Assembly: GCF_004193775.1 (NCBI RefSeq)
Contig: NC_041003.1
Location: 49,156,111 to 49,220,110 of the forward strand
Length of the DNA: 64,000 bases
Direction of reading: 5' to 3'
Origin: Glycine soja
Taxonomy: Eukaryota > Streptophyta > Magnoliopsida > Fabales > Fabaceae
In this document: one piece after another, positions 11,601 to 23,191 of the stretch
How positions within the stretch are numbered: position 1 is the stretch's first letter
How the letters are laid out: each line of letters opens with the position of its first letter
Notes under the pieces: generated by a model
The model's input: the letters and a program-made list of their open reading frames with translations, nothing else
What the model was told of the DNA's origin: nothing
Database searches by the model: none
Translations under genes and position numbers: made by a program

Positions 11601-12415
11601 AGGATAGAATCTGAAAACCCACGATTTAAAATCAAGCAACAAAAAATCATCGTCACCATATAAAAATAAATAAACCCCAACAATAAACAATTAATTCTTT
11701 TTTCTACATGAGGGGTGGCCTACAATACAGTAGATGAAGTAACCTAGTAGCATATAGCTGCAAAATCACATTTAAATCAGAAACAACAAACACGTGCAAG
11801 ATGCAACAACACTCACACGGGAACGAAGAAAAACTAGGGATCTCAAACAACAGAAAACAACAGAAAGAAAAAGAAAAAAAAAAAAAAGCAAAAGGGTAAA
11901 CGTTTTAGATCCTACATTGACCAGTGTCATGGAGAAAACAGTGTATATAAGCAGAGGAAAAATCCTCGCAGAAAAAAGTAGTTTTTGCGACTGAGTTAGG
12001 CCCAAACCCAGAGTGTAAGAAGAGTAGCCCAAGTTACCTTATGTTCCAACCCCTTCCGGTCATCATTGGCGGCTGTTTCCGGCAGATGCAACCTCCACAG
12101 CCCGGCGGCGAGTCTCCTCGCCGACACGGCGACTTCGGCTTGCTTCTTGGCGCTCCGGCACGTTCTCCGACGGGACCCCGCGACGGAAGACTTCCGGTCG
12201 TCTTCGAGTGGATCGTCATGGATCTTCCACTTCAAAAGAGGGGTTTCGGGTCTGCTCCGTTTGCCACCGTGTCTCCTCAACCGTGTCCCCGGAGTTCTCG
12301 GTTTCCACCTCTGAAAGGGCTTCGCCGGTTCAAGATCTGAGTCCGGCGAAGGGTTGTTGTTCACGCTCCTCGAAGCAATGCCCGCCGGTAAACTCCCCTT
12401 GCCGGAATACTTCAT
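8647..12415 (-). CDS. Coiled-coil protein of the BRANCHLESS TRICHOMES / 'USO1-like' family (686 aa, three exons)
   Basis: Exons on the minus strand are 12038-12415, 10847-10978 and 8647-10197. All junctions are phase 0 with GT-AG sites, giving 686 aa. The N-terminal 126 residues are Gly/Pro/Arg-rich and include 'LLKWKIHDDP'. A long coiled coil follows (about residues 212-415), with 'SVISALGAELEQARTRIQEL', 'KARELIEEVCDELAKEIGED' and 'MAEVWREERVQMKL'. The remaining third is Ser-rich, with 'ESGWETVSHVED' and a basic end 'LKARLMEARMESQKVQLRHV'. These blocks match, from memory, Arabidopsis At5g41620/At1g64180-type proteins related to BLT, a trichome-branching regulator. The old label 'intracellular transport USO1-like' reflects only the coiled coil. 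The exact role of this paralogue is unknown. The first in-frame ATG is at 12415, and a short uORF overlaps it (listed separately). Confidence 0.9.
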
Positions 12416-12438
12416 CGTCGCCGGCGAGTCTCGGCCAT
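12412..12438 (-). CDS. Eight-codon upstream ORF overlapping the coiled-coil gene start
   Basis: On the minus strand an ATG at 12438-12436 opens MAETRRRR and stops at TGA 12414-12412. The stop shares bases with the main start in an ATGA arrangement. The uORF is very Arg-rich for its length. It lies in the likely leader, so scanning ribosomes would meet it first. This geometry allows termination-reinitiation, but no effect is shown. Translation is inferred only. Confidence 0.4.
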   Translation of the reverse strand: MAETRRRR

Positions 12439-12800
12439 TAGTCAAACAAAGAAGAGTGTTACTTGCGAGAATGAATGGCCCAAAAAGATAAGATGCAAAC
12501 AGTGTGTGTGAGAGAGAGAGAGATATAGAATCTGCGTGTTGCTGGAGTGATGGAGTTCGTGAAGTGTGAGAGAGAGAACACGAGGAAAGTACAGAAGAGA
12601 GAGGAAGAGAGTTTCACTGTTTCAGAGATTTTGCTGAGAAAAGGACGAACACAGTGACAATACAAATACAAATACACATACGCAAAGAGGTGTACGTCTT
12701 GCCGTATGTGAATACGGTCAACGTATCTGTTATCATGATTCCACGCGCGGGGAAATGTTATACGATGTCGTTTGGCCCTACTTTATTTATAAGCTACTAT
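12416..12800 (-). promoter_or_regulatory. Probable 5' leader and core promoter of the coiled-coil gene
   Basis: On the minus strand a TATAAATA box lies at 12784-12791. It is followed towards the gene by a pyrimidine-rich leader, seen as GA/GT runs on the plus strand at about 12500-12525 and 12565-12610. Such CT-rich leaders are common in plant genes. The transcription start is not determined. Confidence 0.45.
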
Positions 12801-15800
12801 GTTTGTTAAGGCTGCTGGTGGAAGAGACGTTCTGATTTAAATGATCAATGGATGGTGGGGGGTTTCTTTTAGATTTTATTTTATTTATTATTTATTACGA
12901 TTTATTTTAAAGATAATGACGTTAAAATAATAATTAATTTAAATAATTAAATATAATTATTCCAAAAAATTTACATTTTAAATCAATTTTTATTAATTTT
13001 GAAAATTTTAATTTCTATTACTTTCAAACATAATTATAAGATTTAGAATTCACACCCTCTTAAAAATAACAATCACTTTTAGCTAAGATCAAAATTTAAA
13101 AATTTAACTTTGAATGAATTTTATTTTGTAGAAGTAATTTTGAATGAATTTTATTTTAGTTCGAGTTTCAACTTTCAAAATAAAACTTAATTTACAATCC
13201 AATAAAATTAAAGACAAAACAAAAATCTTTTCCAATTTTATTTTCTAAACAGACATTAAAAATTAAGATATCAAATTCTGAACCCTACGTGGTAGGACTA
13301 AGGCTGAGACTGCTTTTTGTGGAGAAATAAAGAAATCAAAAAGGATATTTGTGGTATGTAAAAAAAAAAATACTACTATTAAATTATGAATCCCTTCTTT
13401 ACATTTCCCATCTCCTTAAACATTATCATTTCCTCGTCTGATTATATTCTAAATTACCGATAAAAAAAATGCATTTTGTTAAAGCTGTTTCAGAAGGCAT
13501 GTCATTACGAAGAAGAAGAAAAAAAGGAATTTTTTTTAAGACCACAAGCATTTTTTAATAGAGATAACTTCATTTAAGTTAGAAATATTCATAACATAAT
13601 ATAGAGAAAATCATTTTTTTTTTCAGAATAGAGAGAACCAGATATATATGGAGTATTATCTAAATTAATCACTGCATAAAAACTTGGTTTTGCCGCTTTC
13701 TTTGGATAATTTGCTAATTTTACTTTTTTTTATCTTTTTGTCAATTGTTAATTGCCAATTATTATGTATAGAATTGAAGAAACCCAATCCTTTTTCTTCA
13801 AAGAGAGCAAATTTTAGTTAATAATTTTAACCTCTTTTCTCTTTCAATTTATCATTTTTTAATATTTTTAATTTTAATTTTCTTGAAAAATAAATTATTA
13901 GTAATAAAAAATAATATCGTATGACTACAAATTATTTATCATAAATTTAAATATAAATTATATATTTGAAATATTTTTTATAAATTTTATTTATAAATAA
14001 ATTATATAATTGTAAGTATTTATTTACTGTAATTTTTTGTAATATAAAATAAATATTTTATTGTATACAATGCACCTGCTAAAATATTAGTTACTACTAT
14101 AAGATAAACATATAGACTTAAATGGTAAAAATTGAATATAACTAAATAATACTTATATTTTCATTAGAAATCCTTAAATTAACTGGTTGTATAAAATGAT
14201 GATGAAAAGCGATTCAACGTTATCAATCAACGAAAAAAGTAATAGCTAAACCCAAATTTACTTATTGCTCACGTAGTCGAATTGAAATATATATTATTTA
14301 CTTGGGAATAATCCAAACATTGCAATTTTAAAATTACAAGTTCGTATCACTTTAAAAAAATTGGGTGGATTTGTTCATTTATTTTAATTTATTTCATATC
14401 ATAGAGATTCGATTTACTGTTATTCTCATGGACAATGAGTATATAATTAATGAAGCAATCAAACATTTATGTCATCGTCAGTTATGGCCATTGGCCAAAT
14501 CCGAAAAAATTAAACATATTACTGGGAATCAATGAAATTAAAAGCAAGAACTATTAGAAATCCAAAATTGAAACAAAAATTCCTGTTTTTTTTTCATTTT
14601 TTCCTGCAAGTCTGAAAATTGAAATACTAACACTACAATATATGAGAAGTTTATTATAATAGTTTTTATAATAATCACCTTAAAAATTCTATTAATATTT
14701 AATGGTAATTTCTAATTAATTGATAATATAAAAAATTATTTTATATTATCGTACATAATTATTAAACACGTCTTTGTAAACAAACTTTACCATTTACATA
14801 TTTTTTTAGCATAAGTTAAAAGTATAAAAAAAATAACAATTAATATATTAGAAAATATGTTTACATTTTTTATTATAATTGAGATAAAAAATAAAGTATA
14901 CAATGCCTATTTGTTTGTTTGTTATATAAACTAGGAGAGATAGACATAGTAACGAATTAAAAAAGATTGTTTTAATTTTATTTTATATGTTTCAGATAGT
15001 ATTAATAAAGTCACATTGCAAGTGAAATTCAGAAACTAGATAAGGGTTCAGTGATAGTAATTGTTCAAGCTTCCAGAAAAGAAAAGGGTAGAATTTTCCA
15101 TGCCTGTGATGAGCTCAAACCAAATGCATATGTTTATTTTTATTTTTATTTCATTAAAAAATTAGGAAAGTAAGTGCCTTCAGTGTCTGATCTATTTGTT
15201 GCTTGCACACTTCACTATCTACTCTATTCACCCTACAAAAAGGGCATCCGAGGGAAACTCCACGTGGCAAAACAAAGGGCTGTCACGTCGATAAATACAA
15301 AACGTGCTCTCCATATTAAATTACAAACTCACATGGTCTTGGAAATTAATACTACTTATTATTTTAATGAGCCAACCCCCTCTATAAAGTGGCATAATAA
15401 GTGATAACTTTTATTTTTTGGTATGACTTCAATGTAGAATTAGATCTTGATAGCTTATTAAAATCTTAAATTAAACAACGGATATATAGGTTAATGGCTG
15501 CGCATCCTAACTTGATTTTAATTTTCATTGCCCTTGTTAGGTTTCTTTTTTCTTTTTAACCATCATTCGATCGTAAGCTATTATGAGAAGGGTTTTAACT
15601 TTTAATTCAAGTAATGCTAAGTAAATTAGGGGAAAAATACAACCAATTGGATAAAAAATCTTTTGATTATTTTCCAAGGTAGAAGGAGAAGATGTTTTCC
15701 AATTTCATACCATCAATGCATGCAAAGCCTAAGTGCCAACCCAATACATGTGCAGAAAAAAAAAAAAAAAAAAAAAGATACATTCACAGAATCTGTGAGT

Positions 15801-18418
15801 TTCTACACTTCTACTTGGCTCGTCGCTCACGTGGGCCATTACCATCATGGGTCCAAATTTAATTTAATTTATACGTTGTTCTTAACCATTTTATTTTCGA
15901 CTTTTCTATTTGTAGTAGGTGACTGGGTGTGTAATTTTCGTTCTAAATTATGAGGTTGGACTACCTCAGAAAATGTTTGTTGAATAGATTTTAAAATGCA
16001 TATAATTTATTACTTTCTGTTAATCTTATTGTTTTCTAAATGTTTATTTTGTTGTTTGGTTTAGTTTGATTCATTTAAATAAATATATGAAATTAACAGT
16101 AAATTTCCTTTAATGAATATTTACTCCCTTTAAATCGAGATTACTTTTCTTTGTCCAAGGTTTGATCTTAAGAAGATAGTGAGTGTAATTGCAAATATTT
16201 ATAAAATGGAGTTTTTTTATTCCCATTATTATCTTTCATTTATTTATATAAATATGTGAGTGAAATAAGAGAGGTTAAGATGGAAAAAATATTGATATGA
16301 GTGATATTAAATTTGATCTTAGGTTCTGGATTTAAGTACTGTAAATGAAAAAAATGTAAAAGAGAAAAGAGAATTCTAATAAAAATAGACAATCATATTT
16401 TGTGATGACGAAGATTAATTATTAACTAAACATGACATTTCATACTAATTACATGATTAAAAAAAAGACATGTCAAACATCTTTTTCTTTCCCCTCACGA
16501 CTAATATTCTTTGATATGTTTATCACACAATCATAAACTTATTAATTAAAGTATTCTCTTTATCTTTAATTAACATGAATAGTTTTTTTGTGTGTACATA
16601 ACCTGAGTAGTTGTTTTGAACAATAAAATTAATTGATGTAAACATAAAATAGTTCAAGTGCTTTGCTACATAAACTTTTAAGGTTATTGTTGCTTTATGG
16701 AACAATATAGACATTTTTTTCTATTATTAGATTATAGTATTATAAATATATAGAATGTGAAAAATACCAGTTGATGCAGGATCACGATTCACATATGTTG
16801 TCTACATATGCATGGAAAATTGGAAATGACAAGAGCCCACGTTCAGTGGGGACTTCATGTCCATAATCAGCATTGATAAAATAATAGACTATGTACATGT
16901 CAGGTGCAATGATGAAATATTCTTTTCGTTAGAAAGAGAGATTATATATATATAATTTAAAAATATAAGGAACAAAAATGGGGGGAAAACATATGGTAAA
17001 AATGAATGTGAAAGAAAAAAAAAAGTATTATAGAAAATTAAGTATTTTAAAAGTTGTTAATATGAATAATATAATTCTAAAAGAAAAGATAATTACCGAT
17101 AGTTACAATTTTTTTCAGCAAAAAAATGGTTAAAGTATGTTTATTTTTCTTCTAGAAAATATTTTCATATATACAGTCGAAATTAAACTTCTAGAGACAT
17201 AATTAAAAAAAATTAAATTATTCATTAATTATCTCAAACATTTTTTGTGAACTGAAAGTATTTATTAAATAACAAAAGGTTTAAAAAAATTATCGCTTCT
17301 AAAATCAATCTTTTCTCCTGTAAAATTGATTTCGCTCACTAAAAATATTACCCAAATGAATATGAATATTGCAATTTGTACATGATCATCAAATTCCGAC
17401 CAGAAAAGGCTACGTTGGCAATTAACAACTTATCTTTTACAAAGCTTCTTTGTTTTTTTGGTACCACCTTTTACAAAGTTCTGAAAATAATATGATAGAA
17501 GTTATGCATAACAGAAAATATAATTAGTACTAATGTCTAATTGGATGTGGAAAAATTAATGTGGCCGAACTTTCAGATTCATCTTAATCCTTTAGTAATG
17601 AAAAACAAAAACATGTATGGCACTCACGAACGCAAAGTGGGAAGCTCACAATCACTATCAGGATATGGATTTCATCGTTGTATTTCAAGAACCACCGGCA
17701 ACTTTGGGTTCTCCTCTTCTGGCCGACACTCTCTCGTTTAATGTTTTGGTTTCCCGGCGAAGAAAAACTATGATTGTTTCACCAAAGTTAGCTAGCCCTA
17801 AACCACCATTTAGTTCATTATGCCATTAACAATTACATTACCAGTTTTGTTTCCAACTACTTTTTCCTTTTGTTTTGTTTCCCACCTTCTAATTCTGTGA
17901 CCATATTAACAATTACCAGTTCCAACTTTTAAAGCAAATTAAGCAATTAACTACTACTTTTGTACCTAATATAAAATTCGTTTAACTAATTCACAATCAT
18001 CAGATAACTTGGTTAATTGAATTAATTAGTAATTTTAAATTTATTAATACTTTGTATTATTTCTTTAAAATTAATCTTAGAATTGTCAAAATACCTAATT
18101 TTATTCTTTTCACTTAATTTCTATTTAATTAATTAATATCGTATAGTCATCTTTTTCAATTCTCGCAAGAGAAAAAAATGATTTTTTCTTATTACTTTGT
18201 ACCATTTGTTTTTATTAAGTACAAAAATTGAAAAAAAATTAAGAATATTTTGATAAAAAAAATAATGCAAAGACAATTTAAAAGACATCTTATAAAAGAG
18301 ACAAATAAAATTTTCAAGAGTCTTATATAAAGAGATGAAAGTAATAATTAACTAAAAAATATTTTACACTATCATGCAAATTTTTATAATTATAGATTTT
18401 TATTATCAGAATTATATA

Positions 18419-18450
<32 letters not shown>

Positions 18451-19622
18451 CATATTTAAAAAAAATTATAATATTTTTAAACTTTTTATAATAAACTTTA
18501 ATTTTATGTTAAAGTTTATATATTTTATATAGTATTGTTATATATTATGTATTATATACTACATATTATCTTTTATACTAGGACACGTATTATGATGTCA
18601 TGTTATTTTCAAACTCAGTTTCTTTCAAAAGATTAAAAAAAAACGCTAAATTAACAGGATAACTTAAACAAAAAGATAACATAATTATATCCTACCAATA
18701 CATCAAACAATTAATTACAATTAAATAAGATAGTTATTTTATTCTATCCTATTATAACTAGCAAACCCTTCTTTTAGGGAGGCTAACTACTAATCCTTAA
18801 TTGATACAAACTACCAAGATGTGCAAATTCTGAAAACACATTGTCTTTCTTTTCTATTAATTTGTAATTTGTAAGCCAATTTTAATACCTACCCTCTCCG
18901 TTTCCAACAGTGGAAAGCCCACTAACGAAAAGAAAAAGACAAATTTCGTACAGTATTTGATAAATTTTTAATTTTTTATTGACAGTTCCCTAACCTCCCT
19001 CCACAATGAACATTTTCCTTTCTTTTGTCACTGTTCCTTTGATACTTCAATAATTTCTATAACTTGAAGAAATTAATCTCTAACTAAACAATACTCTCAG
19101 TTGTTAACCCCTCAACCCCAATTCGGAAAAAAATGTGGAGCTACCAATCAAGATATAAATTTATACATGGGAACTTAATGAGATTGACAATGCTATCAGT
19201 TTCTTTTAAAAGAAAAGAAACAGATTTAATGGATAAAAGAGATATTACAGTAGAAAAGAAAGACACCTGATGTATAGTTCAAAAGGATAGGTGAGATAAT
19301 TATTTGAAATGGTCAAATAAAATTTTGGATCAAACAGTTTATAAAAATGAAAAATCCTTATCTTCCCCTCTCCTTCTATTCCTCACCAACGAAACACTAA
19401 GTAAAAGTCATGGAGATAATATTTCAAAGCAAAGTCATATTATATATCAAAGACAATATACAACTCTACAACTGAATATATGGCTATGTCCATCTTCAAC
19501 CTCAAATACAATGTGCACAAGCTTTGTTGATATATTAACAAATACTTACTAACAAAACTATGGAATTTCAACGTCTAAAGAACCGGTCACATTGATCTTT
19601 GATGGCAATTCACTTATGACAA
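12801..19622. other. Gene-poor AT-rich region
   Basis: I found no exon with recognisable homology or coding-like composition over 6.8 kb. It contains a (TA/TG)n microsatellite at about 18412-18453 and a 20+ bp A-run at about 15757-15777. A small cluster of ACGT-core motifs with a TATA-like sequence lies at 15261-15311, discussed under findings. The 3'UTR of the MsrA gene should lie next to 19623. Confidence 0.5.
18412..18453. repeat. (TA)n/(TG) microsatellite
   Basis: Alternating TA with a short GTGTGT interruption near 18424-18430. Confidence 0.9.
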
Positions 19623-21650
19623 TTAACCGTAGCACCGGATTGGATCATTGCAGCCTTTAGAAGCAGATTGCTTGAAACCAAATCGGCCACCCTTCTCAAG
19701 GTACTGTTGATGGTACTCCTCTGCCCTGTAGAACTTTTTGGCAGGAAGGATCTCAGTGACAATCTTCCTGTTCAACTGCTTCTGCTGTTGTTCCAACGAC
19801 TCCTTGGCCGCCTTCTCTTGTTCCGGCGTGTAGTAGTATATTCCAGATCTGTACTGTGTTCCCACATCATTCCCCTGCCACACAACAAGATCAAACAGTA
19901 TCTAAGCGCTTAAGTGGTAGAATGTACAATCCATGTATGTGCTGCTGCTGCATATCATAACCAGTCACCATATTTTCAAAAGTTCGTGTGTGCATGGATT
20001 TGGATGGAAGAGTGAATTCAAGAAACAAAAGTATTAAGTATGCATATTGAAAGGGGAGAACAAAAGAAACAAGGGACAAGACAAAAATGTAGTGAAGGAA
20101 ATACTGAAATGGATTATTCCATATGAAAACGTAGTTTTGGATGCTCACAACTCACAAGTCATTCTGGAGAGCCATACATAACTGAAGTCCAACATAAGAG
20201 TTGGAACTAGTACATTACCACAATGAAATTAAAGCAAAACCATCATTGCAATGAACTCCTAAATGCAACTGATAAATGGGATTACAAAATGTACAAAGAA
20301 AGGAGACGATCCATCGATGTTAAGATATTGGATCAATGATAATCATAGGAGCTGGGGCTCATTGCAGGTTCTTTTGAAAACGGTGCTCATAAGAAGAGAA
20401 GTCTTAAGGAGAGAATTTTTTTGACACGTAAAAGAGGGGAAAAAATAATATATTTTTAAATGGATGGATTGGATATCTTACCCATGAAACATTATTAATG
20501 GATGGGTTGGGATTTTTTTTTTATCATATAAAGTCATGGATGGTTTGGATTTTAAATAAAATTGTACCATACCATAAATGAACTAATGATTTATTTTTGA
20601 ACCATCCATTTTAATCCAACTTAATTTATCCAAACCATCTATTGCATTACACCCGTATGAACATCCCACCATGTGCAAACAGAAGGGTAAAAACAGCCTA
20701 AACAACTATTACCAAGAGACCACTGGAATTTGATGCGACCCAAAATTCAACACAAGATCATATTAAAACAGAATTTACAAGACAGACATGACTAGATATC
20801 AAACCATAAATGCATCTGTTAAATACATGCTACATAGAGAAAACCAATATTACTAATTTACTATAGAGAAATCAATCATGGAATCAAAAAGGTGTTGTCA
20901 AAATGTTTAACTCTAGAAGTAATGCATCATTAAACAATTGTACAGAAACCCCAAAAGTAACAAAAATCATTTATGTTGACAATACACAAAGTCCAGTCCT
21001 ATTATTCAGATCAGCAAAGTCTAGAAATATCAATTAGAAACCAGACTACCTCATTTTTACATGACATGGTGAATAACACAAACAAAATACTTCATATATA
21101 CCTGTCTATTCAGAGTGGTAGGATCATGTCTAGACCAGAACATGTCAAGCAGAGTCTCATAGCTGCAATTTTTTGGATCATATTGAATCCTTACAACCTC
21201 TGAGTGGTTGGTGGTCCCTGTACACACATCCTCATAGGTTGGATTATGCACAAGCCCCTGGGTGTAGCCAACCTCTGTCTTGGTCACCCCAGGCACCCTC
21301 TGGAAGGCCAACTCAACACCCCAAAAACAGCCAGCACCAAACTCGGCAAACTGCTGGCCTGGTGCTGGTATGTCATCATCTGGACCCTGAGGAATGGATG
21401 AATCCATGTTCTCTGTTGCTCTTGCGCTGCCAAACCCGAGTCTGTTCAACAGGTTCATGGAGGGCTTGTTCACAGCAATGCGCGGATAAGTTTGGGAAAG
21501 GAAGTACGGACGCTTGACAGAAAATCTAGAAAGTGAGGGCAGGAACTTGGTTTTTGCAGGACTGGAGAGGGAAGAGGAAGCAAACACTAAAAGGGAATTG
21601 GACGTGGTGGTGTAGCTGCTGCTGATTGCTGCTAAGCATTTGATTAACAT
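19623..21650 (-). CDS. Peptide methionine sulfoxide reductase A, plastid type (266 aa, two exons)
   Basis: Exons are 21102-21650 and 19623-19874 on the minus strand, separated by a 1227-bp GT-AG intron in phase 0. The protein reduces Met-S-sulfoxide in proteins using thioredoxin. The catalytic motif GCFWG is at residues 107-111, with nucleophilic Cys108. Conserved blocks 'EVGYTQG', '[18 protein letters not shown]' and '[13 protein letters not shown]' follow, then '[14 protein letters not shown]' in exon 2. The C-terminal '[10 protein letters not shown]' supplies the two recycling cysteines (258 and 264). Residues 1 to about 75 are Ser/Thr/Lys/Arg-rich with few acids, which fits a chloroplast transit peptide. 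Length and layout match Arabidopsis MSRA4, a comparison made from memory. An upstream non-coding exon near 23.1 kb may belong to this gene. Confidence 0.95.
20430..20660. repeat. Possible hAT-like MITE in the MsrA intron
   Basis: The left side 'AAATGGATGGATTGGAT' (about 20457-20473) is roughly inverse to right-side 'ATCCATTTTAATCCAACTTA' (about 20606-20625). The right terminus, 'CCATCTATTGCATTACACCC', resembles the terminus 'CCATTTACACTCC' of the repeat near 26.5 kb. The family is tentative. Confidence 0.35.
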
Positions 21651-23041
21651 TAGAGTCCTTTTCTAGAAGAAATAATCAACTTCAAAATGCTCTTGTGTAT
21701 ATGGAAAAAAACAAAACAAAAGAGCCACCAAATCAGGATGCCAAGGCATCTGAAGTTACAAATTTGAACAGATAATCGGAAGTTTAAAAATTAATTTTGA
21801 ATCACTCATCCATATGGTGCTACATTTTATTACTATACCACATGGCACTTGTATATTGGTAATGATAAAAGTTTTACATGGATGAAGGATCATTTGAACT
21901 AATAAAATAATAATTCTCTGTTTTCATTTTGAATTCTCGCGTATAATTACAAAAATATCATCTTATATTTACTTTGTTCCCATTGTCAAGGATTTGTGCA
22001 GGGACCAACGAAAATAATTTGTTGAACATGGAAAATAGTAAACAAAGTAAATGTAAGATAAGATTTAAAATAACTTAAACTCCCATCCCATCACTTTAAA
22101 AATTGAATACAGAAAACATTTTCTCAAACCAAACATGTCCTAAATCTTATAAAGATGATTAGGTTTTAAAATAACTTAAACTCCCATCCCATCACTTTAT
22201 GTTCTAGTCCTAATCAAATATATTCCTCCCTCTAAAATTTGGACATTTTTCTTATAGTATATGAGTTCTCCCCCAGACATGGACTACAACTTTACAAGCT
22301 GCAGCAGACTCACATACAACTGTGCCTACTGTTCAGCATTAATTTAACACTTAAAGATGCCACTATTTTTTTTATTCAAATAAAACAATTAGCTGACACT
22401 CTTTATTTCATGCATGCATGTAATCAGACATAGATAGAGAAAAACAAGTCTTTGTTATGAAATATAGAAGTGATTTATGGTTTAACTATTAGCACTCGGG
22501 GGAAGAAAAGAAGACATGATATATTATAAGATTCTTTTTTCATACAATTTCCAACAAATGGATGGATATCCGTATTGGGTCAAAGATTGTGCCAATAAAT
22601 AAATTCATATTTTCTCATGCAAACAGCTGGCCTAATGTGCAACCTCCTTGCTCCAATGCTTTACATAAATTGAGAATTGCCACAGAATCACATAAAAATA
22701 AACCAAACTCACATGACCAAGAATTGTTAATAGAATTGGGTGCAGAAACATGCAGGAAATAAGTCCACCAAATAAATTAAAGGAAATCTAATATCAAACC
22801 ATACCTGCTCCACAAATTCTCATCTTCAACCCTTCAACAAATTACATGAATCAATCTCCACACAATAATAATAATAATAATAAAGGTAATATTTTTAACA
22901 CTAAAAGGAAAAATTGAACTGAAATAAAGAGAACCCATAATTCCCTTTTCCTCACAGATTAAGGGGAAGAGGGAAAGGGGAGAAATTGAATTGAGAAATG
23001 AGAGATAACATGCAATTGGAAAATGAAGAACACAACATACG
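21651..23041. other. Region upstream of MsrA coding exon 1, possible 5'UTR intron
   Basis: No coding exon is seen. On the minus strand a TTCTTCTAG/A acceptor-like site lies at 21663-21669, just before the MsrA ATG. If used with the donor at 23044, most of this stretch is a leader intron. It also holds a 35-bp direct repeat (22064-22199) and a (TAA)n run near 22867-22884. Confidence 0.35.
22064..22199. repeat. 35-bp exact direct repeat, two copies
   Basis: The same 35 bases occur at 22064-22098 and 22165-22199 (core 'AACTTAAACTCCCATCCCAT'), 101 bp apart. The near-perfect identity suggests a recent local duplication. Confidence 0.8.
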
Positions 23042-23044
23042 TAC

Positions 23045-23191
23045 CCAAGTGAGAGAGAGTGAGAGTGAGAGCAGAAGAGAGAGAAATTCAAAGGTAGTTG
23101 AGGATTGAGAAAGAAGATTGAGGATTTGATCTTCTCTCTCTACGCTGGCATCAATTGCAAAAAGACTTAAAAGCCCTCTCCAACTTACCAC
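23045..23191 (-). other. Candidate non-coding 5' exon (possibly of the MsrA gene)
   Basis: On the minus strand this is a CT-rich segment with repeated CTCTCACTCT phrases, typical of plant leaders. It ends at a strong donor (TTGG/GTACGTATG) at 23045/23044. No recognisable protein is encoded. The next minus-strand gene is MsrA, whose ATG is preceded by an acceptor-like TTCTTCTAG, so a leader exon spliced over about 1.4 kb is plausible. It could also be a separate non-coding transcript. Confidence 0.3.

Noticed and set aside
12041..12441. Several plus-strand open frames opposite the first coding exon of the coiled-coil gene
   Set aside because: They are mirror frames of a GC-rich coding exon and match no family. 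The minus-strand frame carries the conserved protein.
15663..15953. Plus-strand frame of 96 codons with a run of lysines
   Set aside because: The lysines come from a long poly(A) tract, and no homology is apparent.
17541..17829. Two overlapping plus-strand frames of about 66-70 codons
   Set aside because: There is no recognisable domain, both are short, and they overlap each other in different frames. Probably chance in a slightly GC-richer patch.
22952..23191. 79-residue minus-strand frame
   Set aside because: The sequence is CT-repeat rich and ends at a splice donor. It is better read as a leader exon than as a protein.
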